Positions 34,344 to 42,751 of a DNA stretch of 64,000 bases are shown here, piece after piece; within the stretch, counting starts at the first letter, position 1, and the number at the start of each line of letters is the position of its first letter. Source of the DNA: VRUE01 sp963788975 (GTDB taxonomy: Bacteria > Actinomycetota > Thermoleophilia > Solirubrobacterales > 70-9). Both the position numbers and the translations under genes were made by a program. The stretch spans positions 620,001 through 684,000 of the forward strand of contig CAWBIJ010000004.1 in assembly GCA_963788975.1 (NCBI GenBank), read 5' to 3'. The notes below the pieces were generated by a model that was not told the DNA's origin, made no database searches, and was given only the letters and a program-made list of their open reading frames with translations.

Positions 34344-34703
34344 TTGAACCCGAATCGATTCGAGGTCGCCGAGGAGGAATATGACGGCGTGCGCATCCTC
34401 GCCGTCTCCGGTGAGCTCGACCTGCACACCGCGCCCCAGCTCGAGGAACGGCTCGAAAACGTCGAAGACGGGCTGCTCGTCGATCTCTCGAAGTGTGAAT
34501 TCATCGACTCGACCGGGATCGGGCTGATCGTCAGGACCTGGCAGCGGCTCGACGCCGACCTCGATGGGGACGACGCCTGCCGCTTCGCTCTCTGCGGACT
34601 CGGCGATCAGGTGAAGCGCCTGCTCGAGATCACCGGCCTGGAGAGTTCGTTGCCGACGTATGCGGCGCGCGACGAAGCACTGGCCGAGCTTCGCAGCGAG
34701 TGA
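34344..34703 (+). CDS. STAS-domain anti-sigma factor antagonist
   Basis: A 119-residue second RsbV-like protein. It has RILAVSGELDLHTAPQLEER and the site SKCEFIDSTGIGLIVRTWQR with S56, then ALCGLGDQVKRLLEITGLES. It starts with TTG; a TAGCAT box lies just upstream, so the message may be leaderless. Two antagonists beside one phosphatase and one two-module ATPase suggest parallel inputs. Confidence 0.9.
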   Translation: MNPNRFEVAEEEYDGVRILAVSGELDLHTAPQLEERLENVEDGLLVDLSKCEFIDSTGIGLIVRTWQRLDADLDGDDACRFALCGLGDQVKRLLEITGLESSLPTYAARDEALAELRSE

Positions 34704-34763
34704 CTCTCCAAGGCACTCAGGGCCCGGCGTTTCGCGGCTCCCGCTACCGGGAAGCAACGATTC

Positions 34764-35807
34764 GTGATCACTGCGGTGAGAGAGCCGAGCGCATCCGGCG
34801 TAACGCTGCCCGATGCCGCGGGACCCATCGGCGAGCTGTTGCTCGATTTTCTCCGTCGCCCGGCGTCTGAGGCCAACGAATTTGACCTTCGGCCCGCCAT
34901 CGCGCAGCTGGCCAGGGAGGTCGTCGATCCCCTCCTCGACGACGATCTTCAGCTCGCGCTCTACGCCTGCTACGAGCTGCACTACCGCTCCTTCGCCGGT
35001 GTCGACCCCGCCTGGGAGTGGAGTCCGGCCCTGCTCGGCGCCCGGGCGGAGCTGGAGCGGGCCTTCTTTGCCCCACTCGAAGCCGAGGTCCTGAGCGAGC
35101 CGATCGATCCGAGCGAGGTAGGCGATCGCCTCTTCGAACTCGAGCGTGAAAGCGAGGGCGTATCGCTCTCACGGCGAATCGAGGCTGGCGCCGACCTCGG
35201 GCAATTCCGTGAGTTCGTCGTCCACCGCTCGCTCTACCAGCTCAAGGAGGCCGACCCGCACAGCTGGGCGATCCCTCGCCTCTGCGGGGCCGCGAAGACG
35301 GCCCTGCTCGAGGTGCAGGGCGACGAGTACGGCAACGGCCGTCCCGAGCGGATGCACTCGGCGCTGTTCGCCAAGACGATGCGGGCGCTCGATCTCGATG
35401 ACCGCGAGAACGCCTACCTCAGCCAGATTCCGGGAGTTACGCTCGCGACGGTCAACCTGATGTCGGCGCTGGGCCTCCACCGCGATCGTCGTGGCGCGAT
35501 CGCCGGCCATCTGGCGATGTTCGAGATGACCTCTTCCCAGCCCAACCGCCGCTACGCGAACGCTCTGCGCCGGCTCGGCTTCGACGGCGATGCCGTCGAC
35601 TTCTACGACGAGCACGTCGAGGCCGACGCGGTCCACGAGAACATCGCCGCCTATGACCTCGCCGGGGGGCTGGCGCGCTCCGAGCCAGAGCTCGCCGGAG
35701 ACATCCTCTTCGGAGCCGGCGCCCTGCTTCACCTCGACAACCGCTTCGCCCGTCATCTGCTGGAGGCGTGGGACGCGGACCGGACCTCTCTGCGTCAGTC
35801 GCTTTGA
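34764..35807 (+). CDS. Iron-containing redox enzyme (haem-oxygenase-like diiron oxidase)
   Basis: A 347-residue protein of the haem-oxygenase-like (HDO) fold. Candidate metal residues are in YACYELHYRSF, FREFVVHRSLYQLKEADPHS, LLEVQGDEYGNGRPERMHSA, AGHLAMFEMTSSQP and DEHVEADAVHENIAAYDLAG. This arrangement of E/H/D ligands is the pattern of SznF, UndA and BesC-type diiron oxidases, which perform N-oxygenation, desaturation or C-C cleavage. The substrate is unknown. It overlaps the following glycosyltransferase by 4 nt, so the two are translationally coupled. Confidence 0.82.
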   Translation: MITAVREPSASGVTLPDAAGPIGELLLDFLRRPASEANEFDLRPAIAQLAREVVDPLLDDDLQLALYACYELHYRSFAGVDPAWEWSPALLGARAELERAFFAPLEAEVLSEPIDPSEVGDRLFELERESEGVSLSRRIEAGADLGQFREFVVHRSLYQLKEADPHSWAIPRLCGAAKTALLEVQGDEYGNGRPERMHSALFAKTMRALDLDDRENAYLSQIPGVTLATVNLMSALGLHRDRRGAIAGHLAMFEMTSSQPNRRYANALRRLGFDGDAVDFYDEHVEADAVHENIAAYDLAGGLARSEPELAGDILFGAGALLHLDNRFARHLLEAWDADRTSLRQSL

Positions 35808-36877
35808 GCCGGCTGCCGGCCAGCTACGTCCTGCCGCTGCGCTGGTCGCAGCCGGGACCGATCGCCGAGCTCTCGAGCTACCTGCGCTCGCTCTCCGGCG
35901 AGATCGACGAGATCCTCGTCGTCGACGGCTCCCCCGAGGCGCTTTTCGACCGTCACGCAACGGCACTGCAGGGGATCGCGCGGCACATCAGGCCTCACCC
36001 CGACCTCCGCTTCCGCATGGGCAAGGTGAACGGGGTCGTCACCGGGATCCGCGAGTGCTCGCACGAGCGAGCCGTTCTCGCCGACGACGACGTGCGCTAT
36101 GACGCTGCCGCTCTGCGTCGCATCGTCGCTCTGCTCGACGAGGCCGACCTGGTGCGGCCTCAGAACTACTTCAACGAGCTGTCCTGGCACGCCCGCTGGG
36201 ACACCGCGCGCTCCCTGCTCAACCGTGTCTTCACCGGCGACCTCACCTTCCCGGTCGGCGACTTCCCCGGCACGCTGGCGGTCCGCCGCGAGATCTTCCT
36301 CGCCCTCGGCGGCTACGACGGCGGTGCCCTCTTCGAGAACCTCGAGCTAATGCGGACGATCCAGGCCGGCGGCGGCTCAGTGGCGAGCCCTCTCGACCTC
36401 TACGTGCCGCGCAGGCCGCCTAGCGCGCAGCACTTCCTCTCGCAGCGAGTGCGTCAGGCCTATGACGACTTCGCCGTGCCGCTTCGCATCGGCGCCTTCC
36501 TGGCGATCGTGCCGCTGGCGGTGGGAGCGCTAGCGACCGGCCGCAGCCGCTGGCTGGGCGCCGGCGCTGTTGCCTCGGTCGCCATCGCCGAGACGGGACG
36601 TCGGCGAGCGGGCGGTACCGAACGCTTTCCGGCAAGTGCCTCACTGCTGGCTCCAGCCTGGATCGCCGAGCGCGCGATCTGTGCCTGGCTGGCGCTGGGC
36701 GCCAAGCTGCGGGGCGGTGTCCGCTACGGCGAGGGCCGGATCAGCCACTCGGCGACGCCGCTGTGTCGCCTTCGCCGCCGCTTGCGGAGCGAAAGCCGAT
36801 TGACTTGTGAGTCCCATCGCAGAACGGGCGCATCTGCGAGCGACCGCAGCGGCAGAGCGCCACGACCGGTCGCCTGA
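35804..36877 (+). CDS. Family 2 glycosyltransferase with C-terminal membrane segments
   Basis: About 357 residues. Start TTG 35804 lies inside a TTGA overlap with the oxidase. The GT-A part has SYVLPLRWSQPGPIAELSSY, EIDEILVVDGSPEALFDRHA and the metal motif ERAVLADDDVRYDAAALRRI, then FTGDLTFPVGDFPGTLAVRR and ENLELMRTIQAGGGSVASPL. Two hydrophobic segments (IGAFLAIVPLAVGALATG and the following alanine-rich helix) and a basic tail end it. The tail overlaps the convergent CDGSH gene by 137 nt, so the real stop could be mis-set. The acceptor is unknown; coupling to the diiron oxidase suggests a modified lipid or metabolite. Confidence 0.8.
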   Translation: MSRLPASYVLPLRWSQPGPIAELSSYLRSLSGEIDEILVVDGSPEALFDRHATALQGIARHIRPHPDLRFRMGKVNGVVTGIRECSHERAVLADDDVRYDAAALRRIVALLDEADLVRPQNYFNELSWHARWDTARSLLNRVFTGDLTFPVGDFPGTLAVRREIFLALGGYDGGALFENLELMRTIQAGGGSVASPLDLYVPRRPPSAQHFLSQRVRQAYDDFAVPLRIGAFLAIVPLAVGALATGRSRWLGAGAVASVAIAETGRRRAGGTERFPASASLLAPAWIAERAICAWLALGAKLRGGVRYGEGRISHSATPLCRLRRRLRSESRLTCESHRRTGASASDRSGRAPRPVA

Positions 36878-36977
36878 CCTCAATCTCCTCGCCGTCCTGG
36901 TCGACCAGGGTGAACGGGCCGCGAATCAGGTAGGGGCCATTGCGGTAGGGAGTGATCCTCACTGGGCCGTCCGGCAT
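36741..36977 (-). CDS. CDGSH-type iron-sulfur protein
   Basis: A 78-residue protein with the CDGSH 2Fe-2S motif CRCGRSQMRPFCDGTHK (three cysteines and one histidine ligand), preceded by RITPYRNGPYLIRGPFTLVD, typical of the short actinobacterial family. It probably transfers electrons or clusters. It starts 11 nt after a SigB-type -10 element, so the leader is very short. It is convergent with the glycosyltransferase. Confidence 0.88.
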   Translation of the reverse strand: MPDGPVRITPYRNGPYLIRGPFTLVDQDGEEIEVRRPVVALCRCGRSQMRPFCDGTHKSIGFRSASGGEGDTAASPSG

Positions 36978-36999
36978 CGAGCGGCCCCTACCCGGGTAT
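36973..36999 (+). promoter_or_regulatory. Possible SigB/SigF-type promoter (GGCAT-N16-GGGTAT)
   Basis: GGGTAT at 36994-36999 is a perfect consensus -10 for the gene at 37031. The -35 (GGCAT, 36973-36977) is weak. It overlaps the divergent promoter at CTACCCGGGTATAG. Confidence 0.4.
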
Positions 37000-37014
37000 A
37001 GCCGAGGCGAACCC
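36988..37014 (-). promoter_or_regulatory. SigB/SigF-type promoter of CDGSH gene (GGGTT-N16-GGGTAG)
   Basis: Minus strand: GGGTT (37014-37010) and GGGTAG (36993-36988), spacer 16, directly upstream of ATG 36977. The same -10 hexamer as in the sigma-gene promoter. Confidence 0.55.
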
Positions 37015-37030
37015 CCGAAAAGGAGACGAC

Positions 37031-37360
37031 ATGGACATCACCCCCAGCCCCGACTCCCCCAACTCCGACGAGGAGCTGATCCGCCAGGAGGAAGACGCTG
37101 CGGCAGCCGAGGCTGGCCAGATCGGCGGCCGCAGCGGCACGGAGGAGATGGACGAGGCCGAGCGTGCCGCGGCTGAGCACGGCGGTGGCGAGGCGGAGGG
37201 GTTCGAGCAAGCCGAGCAACTGCTCGAGGAACAGGCAAGCCACGGGGGTCCTGCGGTCGACCCGATGGAGCAGGCGGGCGCTGTCGAGGACGAGGAGGAC
37301 CCGTCCGTCCATGGCGAGGCAGATCGGATCGACTCCACCGAGAGGCAGGACGCCGACTGA
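37031..37360 (+). CDS. Acidic, disordered small stress-type protein
   Basis: A 109-residue, very acidic, low-complexity protein rich in E, D, A, G and Q: SPNSDEELIRQEEDAAAAEA, GRSGTEEMDEAERAAAEHGG, EGFEQAEQLLEEQASHGG. No structured domain is seen. AAAGGAG precedes the ATG. The consensus GGGTAT element 31 nt upstream places it in the stress regulon. Similar hydrophilic proteins are common in Solirubrobacterales; the function is unknown. Confidence 0.7.
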   Translation: MDITPSPDSPNSDEELIRQEEDAAAAEAGQIGGRSGTEEMDEAERAAAEHGGGEAEGFEQAEQLLEEQASHGGPAVDPMEQAGAVEDEEDPSVHGEADRIDSTERQDAD

Positions 37361-37429
37361 GACACCGTGCGGCCCCGGTGCCGGGCCGAATGTTAGGCTC
37401 CTCCGCGCTCAACGGGAGGAGATGCGACT

Positions 37430-37783
37430 GTGAAACTCGTAATCGGGATCGTTCGGCCTGAGAAGGCGAACGATGTGCTGGAAGCGCTCTATCGGGCGGA
37501 AGTGCGCGGGGTCTCGATGAGCCGCGTGCAGGGCCATGGCGGGGAGCTCGACCGGGTCGAGACCTACCGCGGCACCACTGTGAAGATGGGCCTCTCCGAG
37601 AAGGTTCGCTTCGAGGTCGCCGTCTCCGACTCTTTCGTGCAGCCCACGGTCGACGCCCTCTGCGAGGGTGCGCGCACCGGTGAGGTGGGCGACGGCAAGA
37701 TCTTCGTCGTCCCGCTCGAGCAGGCGGTTCGCATCCGCACCGGAGAGACCGACCAGTCCGCAGTCACCCCGGTGGTGAAGTGA
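37430..37783 (+). CDS. glnK: PII-family nitrogen regulator
   Basis: A 117-residue PII-like trimeric regulator: MKLVIGIVRPEKANDVLEAL, GVSMSRVQGHGGELDRVETY (T-loop), then EKVRFEVAVSDSFVQPTVDA and GEVGDGKIFVVPLEQAVRIR. The tyrosine of ETYRG is the likely modification site. The T-loop differs from the usual GRQKGHTE-x-YRG and the B-loop is GEVGDGKIF. The start is GTG with GGGAGGAG upstream. It overlaps amt by 1 nt, so it should control the transporter by plugging its pore. Confidence 0.9.
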   Translation: MKLVIGIVRPEKANDVLEALYRAEVRGVSMSRVQGHGGELDRVETYRGTTVKMGLSEKVRFEVAVSDSFVQPTVDALCEGARTGEVGDGKIFVVPLEQAVRIRTGETDQSAVTPVVK

Positions 37784-39096
37784 TGAGCGTCCTGGAGCTG
37801 CCGCTCGTCCTCGCCCAGGCCGCCAAGGTCGACACGGGAGACACCGCCTGGATGCTCGCCGCGACGGCGCTCGTCCTGCTGATGACTCCCGCCCTCGGGC
37901 TCTTCTACGCCGGCCTGGTGCGCTCGAAGAACACACTCAACACCTTCATGATGTGCGTCGCGGCGATCGCGATCGCGGTGGTCACCTGGGCGCTCGTCGG
38001 CTACTCGCTGGCCTTCGACGGCGACGGCTCGCTGATCGGCGGCCTCGGTCACTTCGCCATGCAGGGCATCGACTTCACCCCGCGCGAAGGGACGACCATC
38101 CCCCACCTCGTCTTCTTCGCCTTCCAGGCGACCTTCTGCATCATCACCACCGCCCTGGTCTCGGGCGCGGTGGTCGAGCGGATGCGCTTCGGCGCCTTCC
38201 TCGTCTTCGCCGCGCTGTGGTCGGTCCTCGTCTACGCCGTGCTCGCGCACTGGGCCTTCGGCGGCGGCTGGCTGATCTCCGGCGGCACCCTCGACTTCGC
38301 CGGCGGCGTCCCGGTCGAGATGGGCTCCGGCTTCTCGGCGCTGGCGGCGGCGCTGGTAGTCGGGGCACGCAAGGACTACGGGCGCCAGGCGCTGCTGCCG
38401 CACAACGCCGTCTTCGTCCTGCTCGGCGCCGGCCTGCTCTGGTTCGGCTGGTTCGGCTTCAACGGCGGCTCTGGCTTCTCGACCGGGGACGGCAGCGTGC
38501 TCGCCTTCACCAACACCCTGCTGACGCCGGCCTGCGCGCTGATCACCTGGTTCGTCCTCGACCTGATCCGCGGCCGCAAGGTGACCGCGATCGGCGCCGC
38601 GACCGCGATCATCGTCGGCTGCGTGCTGATCACCCCGGCCGGCGGCTACATCAGCCCCGGCTGGGCGATGGCCCTCGGCTTCCTCGGCGCCCTGCCCTGC
38701 TACGCGATGATCGTCTGGCGGCCACGCACCCGCGTCGACGAGACGCTCGACGTGCTCGCCGCCCACGGCGTCGCCGGCTTCACCGGCATCCTCTTCATCG
38801 GTCTCGTCGCCCAGATCGGCTGGAACGGCGTTTCCGACGGCCTCTTCTACGGCAACGCAGCGCAGCTCTGGGACCAGGTGCTGGCCGCGCTGGCGGCGCC
38901 GGCCTACGCCTTCATCGCGACCTACGTGCTCCTGCGCGTGATCGGCGCCGTGATGCCGCTGCGGGCGACCGAACACGACGAGGCGATCGGCATGGACTTC
39001 GCCTACCACGGCGAGGAGGCCTACGCCACCGGTGAGGGCGCGATCCTGGTCGCGCCCGACGCCGACGGCGAGGTCCTCGTCGCCGACCCCGGTTGA
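37783..39096 (+). CDS. amt: Ammonium transporter
   Basis: A 437-residue Amt protein with about 11 membrane helices. Signature pieces are ALVLLMTPALGLFYAGLVRS, MCVAAIAIAVVTWALVGYSL, AHWAFGGGWLISGGTLDFAG, LLWFGWFGFNGGSGFSTGDG and VLAAHGVAGFTGILFIGLVA, which carries one of the pore histidines. ATG 37783 overlaps the PII stop in TGATG. It conducts ammonium under nitrogen limitation and is inhibited by PII. Confidence 0.94.
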   Translation: MSVLELPLVLAQAAKVDTGDTAWMLAATALVLLMTPALGLFYAGLVRSKNTLNTFMMCVAAIAIAVVTWALVGYSLAFDGDGSLIGGLGHFAMQGIDFTPREGTTIPHLVFFAFQATFCIITTALVSGAVVERMRFGAFLVFAALWSVLVYAVLAHWAFGGGWLISGGTLDFAGGVPVEMGSGFSALAAALVVGARKDYGRQALLPHNAVFVLLGAGLLWFGWFGFNGGSGFSTGDGSVLAFTNTLLTPACALITWFVLDLIRGRKVTAIGAATAIIVGCVLITPAGGYISPGWAMALGFLGALPCYAMIVWRPRTRVDETLDVLAAHGVAGFTGILFIGLVAQIGWNGVSDGLFYGNAAQLWDQVLAALAAPAYAFIATYVLLRVIGAVMPLRATEHDEAIGMDFAYHGEEAYATGEGAILVAPDADGEVLVADPG

Positions 39097-39413
39097 GCGT
39101 CGAGTACGTCCAGGTCCTGACCACAGTCGGCTCGGAAGAGGAAGCCGAGAGGATCTCCTCGCTTCTGGTCGAGCGCCGCCTCGCCGCCTGCGTGCAGGTC
39201 GTCGGGCCGATCGAGAGCCGCTATCGCTGGCAGGGGAAGGTCGAGCAGGAGCGCGAGTGGCAGTGCCTGGCCAAGACCGAGGCGAGCCGCTACGCCGAGG
39301 TCGAGGCGGCGATCCGCGAGGCGCACTCCTACGATGAGCCCGAGATCCTCGCGATCCCGGTCTTGGCCGGCAGCAGCGGCTACCTGCGCTGGATCAGCGA
39401 GAACGTCGGCTAG
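39093..39413 (+). CDS. cutA: CutA1 divalent-cation tolerance protein
   Basis: A 106-residue protein with the CutA1 pattern VQVLTTVGSEEEAERISSLL, VERRLAACVQVVGPIESRYR and WQGKVEQEREWQCLAKTEAS, ending HSYDEPEILAIPVLAGSSGY. It is structurally related to PII trimers, which makes its place after glnK-amt noteworthy. It overlaps the amt stop by 4 nt. Confidence 0.93.
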   Translation: MSVEYVQVLTTVGSEEEAERISSLLVERRLAACVQVVGPIESRYRWQGKVEQEREWQCLAKTEASRYAEVEAAIREAHSYDEPEILAIPVLAGSSGYLRWISENVG

Positions 39414-39456
39414 CGCGGGCCCCGGCTCGCCGGGACGCTGAAGTAGCGTTTCGGCG

Positions 39457-42054
39457 ATGCACGAGCCCTCGGAGGTGGAGCTTCGGCGTTACCTGCACAG
39501 CCAGCGCGCGCTGGTCGCCCAGCTGGTCGAGGCGGACTCGCTGGATCAGGTCGCCTCCGGCTTCCTCTCTACCGTCGCCGAGCTGCTGCGCTGGAAGGCG
39601 GGGGCGATCTGGGATGCTCCAGCCGGAGCGCGGGCGCTGCGCTTCGTCTCCGGCTGGAGCATCCCCGGCCTCGACGCAGAGCCCCTCTGGCGCCTCAGCC
39701 GCGAGCTCTCCTTCGAGCCAGGCGTGGGACTCCCCGGGCGCGCTTGGGAGACAGGTGACGTCGTCTGGATCGACGACGTCACCGACGATCCGAGCTTCGC
39801 ACGTCGCCCAGCAGCGGTCGAGCTGGGCCTGCGCGCGGCTCTCGCGATCCCGGTACCGCTCGGCCGGCCGGAGGAAGTGCGGGCGATCGCCGAGTTCCAC
39901 ACCGACTCCTTCGACCCTCCCTCCGAGGAGCTGATCGACCTGCTGGCGACGTTCGCCGAGCAGCTCGGCGCCTTCATCGACCGTCGCGGCACCGAGGCGA
40001 CGATGCGGACCGCCGAGCAGTTCAAGTCGGCGGTGCTGGCATCCTCGCTGGACTGCATCATCGGCATGGACCATCGCGGTCTCGTGGTCGAGTTCAACGA
40101 GGCGGCGGAGGAGCTCTTCGGCTACAGGCGAGAGAACGTCCTCGGCCGGGAGCTAGCGGAGCTGATCATTCCCGAGGAGCTCCGGGACCGCCATCGCAAG
40201 AGCCTGCGGCGCTACCTGGAGACAGGACAGGCGACGATCATCGGACGCCGCCTCGAGCTCCCCGCCCTGCGCAGCGACGGCTCGCGGATCCCTGTCGAGC
40301 TCGCCGTTACGCGCCTTGCCGGCTCCGAGCCGCCGCTCTTCACCGGGTTCCTGCGCGAGATCAGCGAGCGAGCCGACGCCGAGCGCGTGCGCCACCACCT
40401 CGCCCAGGTCGTGCGGGGCAGCCAGGACGCTGTCCTGAGCAAGGACCTGGAGGGCATTGTCACCTCCTGGAACCCGGCCGCCGAACGGCTTTATGGCTAC
40501 ACCGAGGAAGAGGCGATCGGTCGCCATATCTCCTTCCTGGTCCCAGCGGACCACCGGGGCGAGGAGCAGGTGATCCTCGACAAAGTGCGCCGCGGAGAAC
40601 GGATCGATACCTACGAGACCGAACGGATCCGCAAGGACGGCGCCCGCATCGACGTCTCGCTCACCATCTCCCCGATCGAACAGCCGATCCTCGGCATCGT
40701 CGGCGCCTCGGTGATCGCTCGCGACATCACCGGCGAGAAGCGGCGTCGGAGGGCCCAGGAGTTTCTCGTGGCAGCGACGAGGGGACTCGACGCGTCCCTC
40801 GACCTCACCGAGACGGCCCGAACCATCGTCGGCACCGCCGTGCCGGAGCTGGCGACGGTGTGCGTTGCGGACTTCGTGCGCTGGGATGGCTCGATCGGGG
40901 ACAGCGTCGTGGCGGCCGCCGACCCCGAGGTGGCCGTGAGGTTGGAGCAGATTCGCAAGGAAGCTCCTCTGGACCCGAACGGAGAACACCCGGTGGCCCA
41001 GGTGCTTCGCGAGGGACGCCCGATGGTGTGGCGCGATCTCACCTCGCCACCGGTGGTCGACCAGGTCGCCCAGAATGACGATCACCGGCGCCTGATGGCC
41101 GACACCGGCTACAACTCGGCGGCAGTCGTCGCCCTAGTGGCCCGTGGGCGCACGCTCGGTGCACTCTCCTTTCTCCACGCCCGCACCGACCTGCGCTACG
41201 ACGACGCCGATCTCGAGCTGCTCAGCGAGCTCGCCGATCGCGCCGCGATCGCCCTGGACAACGCCCGCCTTTACCAGGAGCGGGACCAGACAGCGCGCAA
41301 CCTGCAGCGGGGCCTGCGTCCACCCCGCCCCGCCGAGGTTCCCGGACTGGAGATATCGGTCGTCTTCGAGGCTGCTGGCGAGGGGATCGAGGTCGGCGGC
41401 GACCTCTACGACGTCCTCCCCACCGAAGATGGCTGCTGGATCCTGATCGGCGACGTCGCCGGCAAGGGCAGCGCCGCCGCCGGGGTCTCAGTTGCCGTGC
41501 GCCACGCGGTGCGCGGGCTGACACGAGAGATCGAGGATCCCGCCGAGGTGCTCTCCCGCGTCAACGAACTGCTGCTGGAGGGAACCAGCCTCAACGACTT
41601 CGCAACCGTGATGCTGCTCCGAATGCACTCCGGTGCGAGCGGCTGGAGGGCAGTGCTTGCGGCCGCCGGCCACCCGCCGGCGATCCACGTCAGGCGGGAG
41701 GGGCCGGCCCAGCTGGGCGGCGGCTCGATCCTAGGCGCCCTGCCCGAGGCGCGGCTGGCGCGACACGACGTCGTCTTCGACCATGGCGACACCCTGGTGC
41801 TCTGCACTGACGGCTGGCTCGAGGCCGGACCGCCCGCAACCCACGCCGAGCCGGACGCCCTGGCCGAGATGGCGCATGACCTTTCCAGCCTCGAGCTGAG
41901 CGAGCTGACCGCGCGTCTCCGTCACGACGCCATCGCCCGCGGCGGGGGAGCCCTGCGCGACGACATGGTCGTGCTTGCGATCAGGCCCGCAGCCGATAGC
42001 CGCGCGAGAAGAGACGAAGGTTCAGCGCAAAGAGAGCAGCTGTCGCCGCTGTGA
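39457..42054 (+). CDS. GAF-PAS-PAS-GAF-PP2C sensor phosphatase
   Basis: An 865-residue multidomain protein. The first GAF-like domain is at about 20-175 (GLPGRAWETGDVVWIDDVTD). Two PAS domains follow at about 190-310 and 315-430 (CIIGMDHRGLVVEFNEAAEE; AVLSKDLEGIVTSWNPAAER). A second GAF is at about 440-605. The SpoIIE/PP2C domain is at about 625-845, with GIEVGGDLYDVLPTEDGCW, ILIGDVAGKGSAAAG and TLVLCTDGWLEAGPP. It is soluble and probably dephosphorylates a STAS protein in the stress network. A TAGCGT box seven bases before the ATG suggests a leaderless message. Its end overlaps the convergent ABC permease by 74 nt. Confidence 0.9.
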   Translation: MHEPSEVELRRYLHSQRALVAQLVEADSLDQVASGFLSTVAELLRWKAGAIWDAPAGARALRFVSGWSIPGLDAEPLWRLSRELSFEPGVGLPGRAWETGDVVWIDDVTDDPSFARRPAAVELGLRAALAIPVPLGRPEEVRAIAEFHTDSFDPPSEELIDLLATFAEQLGAFIDRRGTEATMRTAEQFKSAVLASSLDCIIGMDHRGLVVEFNEAAEELFGYRRENVLGRELAELIIPEELRDRHRKSLRRYLETGQATIIGRRLELPALRSDGSRIPVELAVTRLAGSEPPLFTGFLREISERADAERVRHHLAQVVRGSQDAVLSKDLEGIVTSWNPAAERLYGYTEEEAIGRHISFLVPADHRGEEQVILDKVRRGERIDTYETERIRKDGARIDVSLTISPIEQPILGIVGASVIARDITGEKRRRRAQEFLVAATRGLDASLDLTETARTIVGTAVPELATVCVADFVRWDGSIGDSVVAAADPEVAVRLEQIRKEAPLDPNGEHPVAQVLREGRPMVWRDLTSPPVVDQVAQNDDHRRLMADTGYNSAAVVALVARGRTLGALSFLHARTDLRYDDADLELLSELADRAAIALDNARLYQERDQTARNLQRGLRPPRPAEVPGLEISVVFEAAGEGIEVGGDLYDVLPTEDGCWILIGDVAGKGSAAAGVSVAVRHAVRGLTREIEDPAEVLSRVNELLLEGTSLNDFATVMLLRMHSGASGWRAVLAAAGHPPAIHVRREGPAQLGGGSILGALPEARLARHDVVFDHGDTLVLCTDGWLEAGPPATHAEPDALAEMAHDLSSLELSELTARLRHDAIARGGGALRDDMVVLAIRPAADSRARRDEGSAQREQLSPL

Positions 42055-42751
42055 GAGCGACCAGCGAGAGCGCGATGCTGGCTTCGGTGTAGCCGAGGAA
42101 GCCGTAGCGGACCAGGTTGATCATGTAGTAGATCGGGTTGAAGTGGGTCAGGGTCTCGTAGGGCTCGGGGAGCAGCGAGGCGGAGTAGAAGACGCCGCCG
42201 AGGAAGATCAGCGGGGTCAGGATGAAGGTCTGGGCGAAGGCGACGTCGTCGAACTGCTCGGCGCGGACGCCGATCAGCACCCCCAGCTGCGAGAAGAAGA
42301 AGCCGACCAGGAAGAGCGCCGGAATCAGGACCAGGACGTGGTCGACGGGGAGGTCGACGAGGAACGAGGCGGCGGTGAAGGTCAGCGCCGCGACGATGAG
42401 GCCGCGCATGAAGCCGCCGAACGAGAAGGCGAGCAGTAGCTCGAGCGGCGAGGCCGGCGAGGAGAGCTGATCCTGGATCGCCCCCTGGAACTTCTGCTGC
42501 AGGATCGAGGAGGAGTTGTTGGTGAAGGCGTTGATCGACCAGGCCATCATGATCAGGCCGGGGATGACGAAGACGACGTAGTCGATCCCGTGCAGCTCGT
42601 CGATCCGGGTGCCGAGCGCGGCGCCGAAGACCGAGATGTAGAGGAAGGTTTCGAGCAGCGGTGCGCCGATCGTCTGCTTCTTGATCTTCATGAAGCGGTT
42701 GACCTCGCGCCGCCAGAGCGTAAACAGCCGGATCCGCGCGGTGGCGCTCAT
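41981..42751 (-). CDS. ABC-2 type transporter permease
   Basis: A 256-residue permease with six hydrophobic segments. The conserved FVIPGLIMMAWSINAFTNNS and SILQQKFQGAIQDQLSSPAS loop is typical of DrrB/NodJ-like ABC-2 permeases. LETFLYISVFGAALGTRI is the first helix. It overlaps the ATPase stop by 4 nt, so the pair makes one exporter for an unknown drug or lipid. Confidence 0.9.
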   Translation of the reverse strand: MSATARIRLFTLWRREVNRFMKIKKQTIGAPLLETFLYISVFGAALGTRIDELHGIDYVVFVIPGLIMMAWSINAFTNNSSSILQQKFQGAIQDQLSSPASPLELLLAFSFGGFMRGLIVAALTFTAASFLVDLPVDHVLVLIPALFLVGFFFSQLGVLIGVRAEQFDDVAFAQTFILTPLIFLGGVFYSASLLPEPYETLTHFNPIYYMINLVRYGFLGYTEASIALSLVALTAATAALFALNLRLFSRGYRLRA

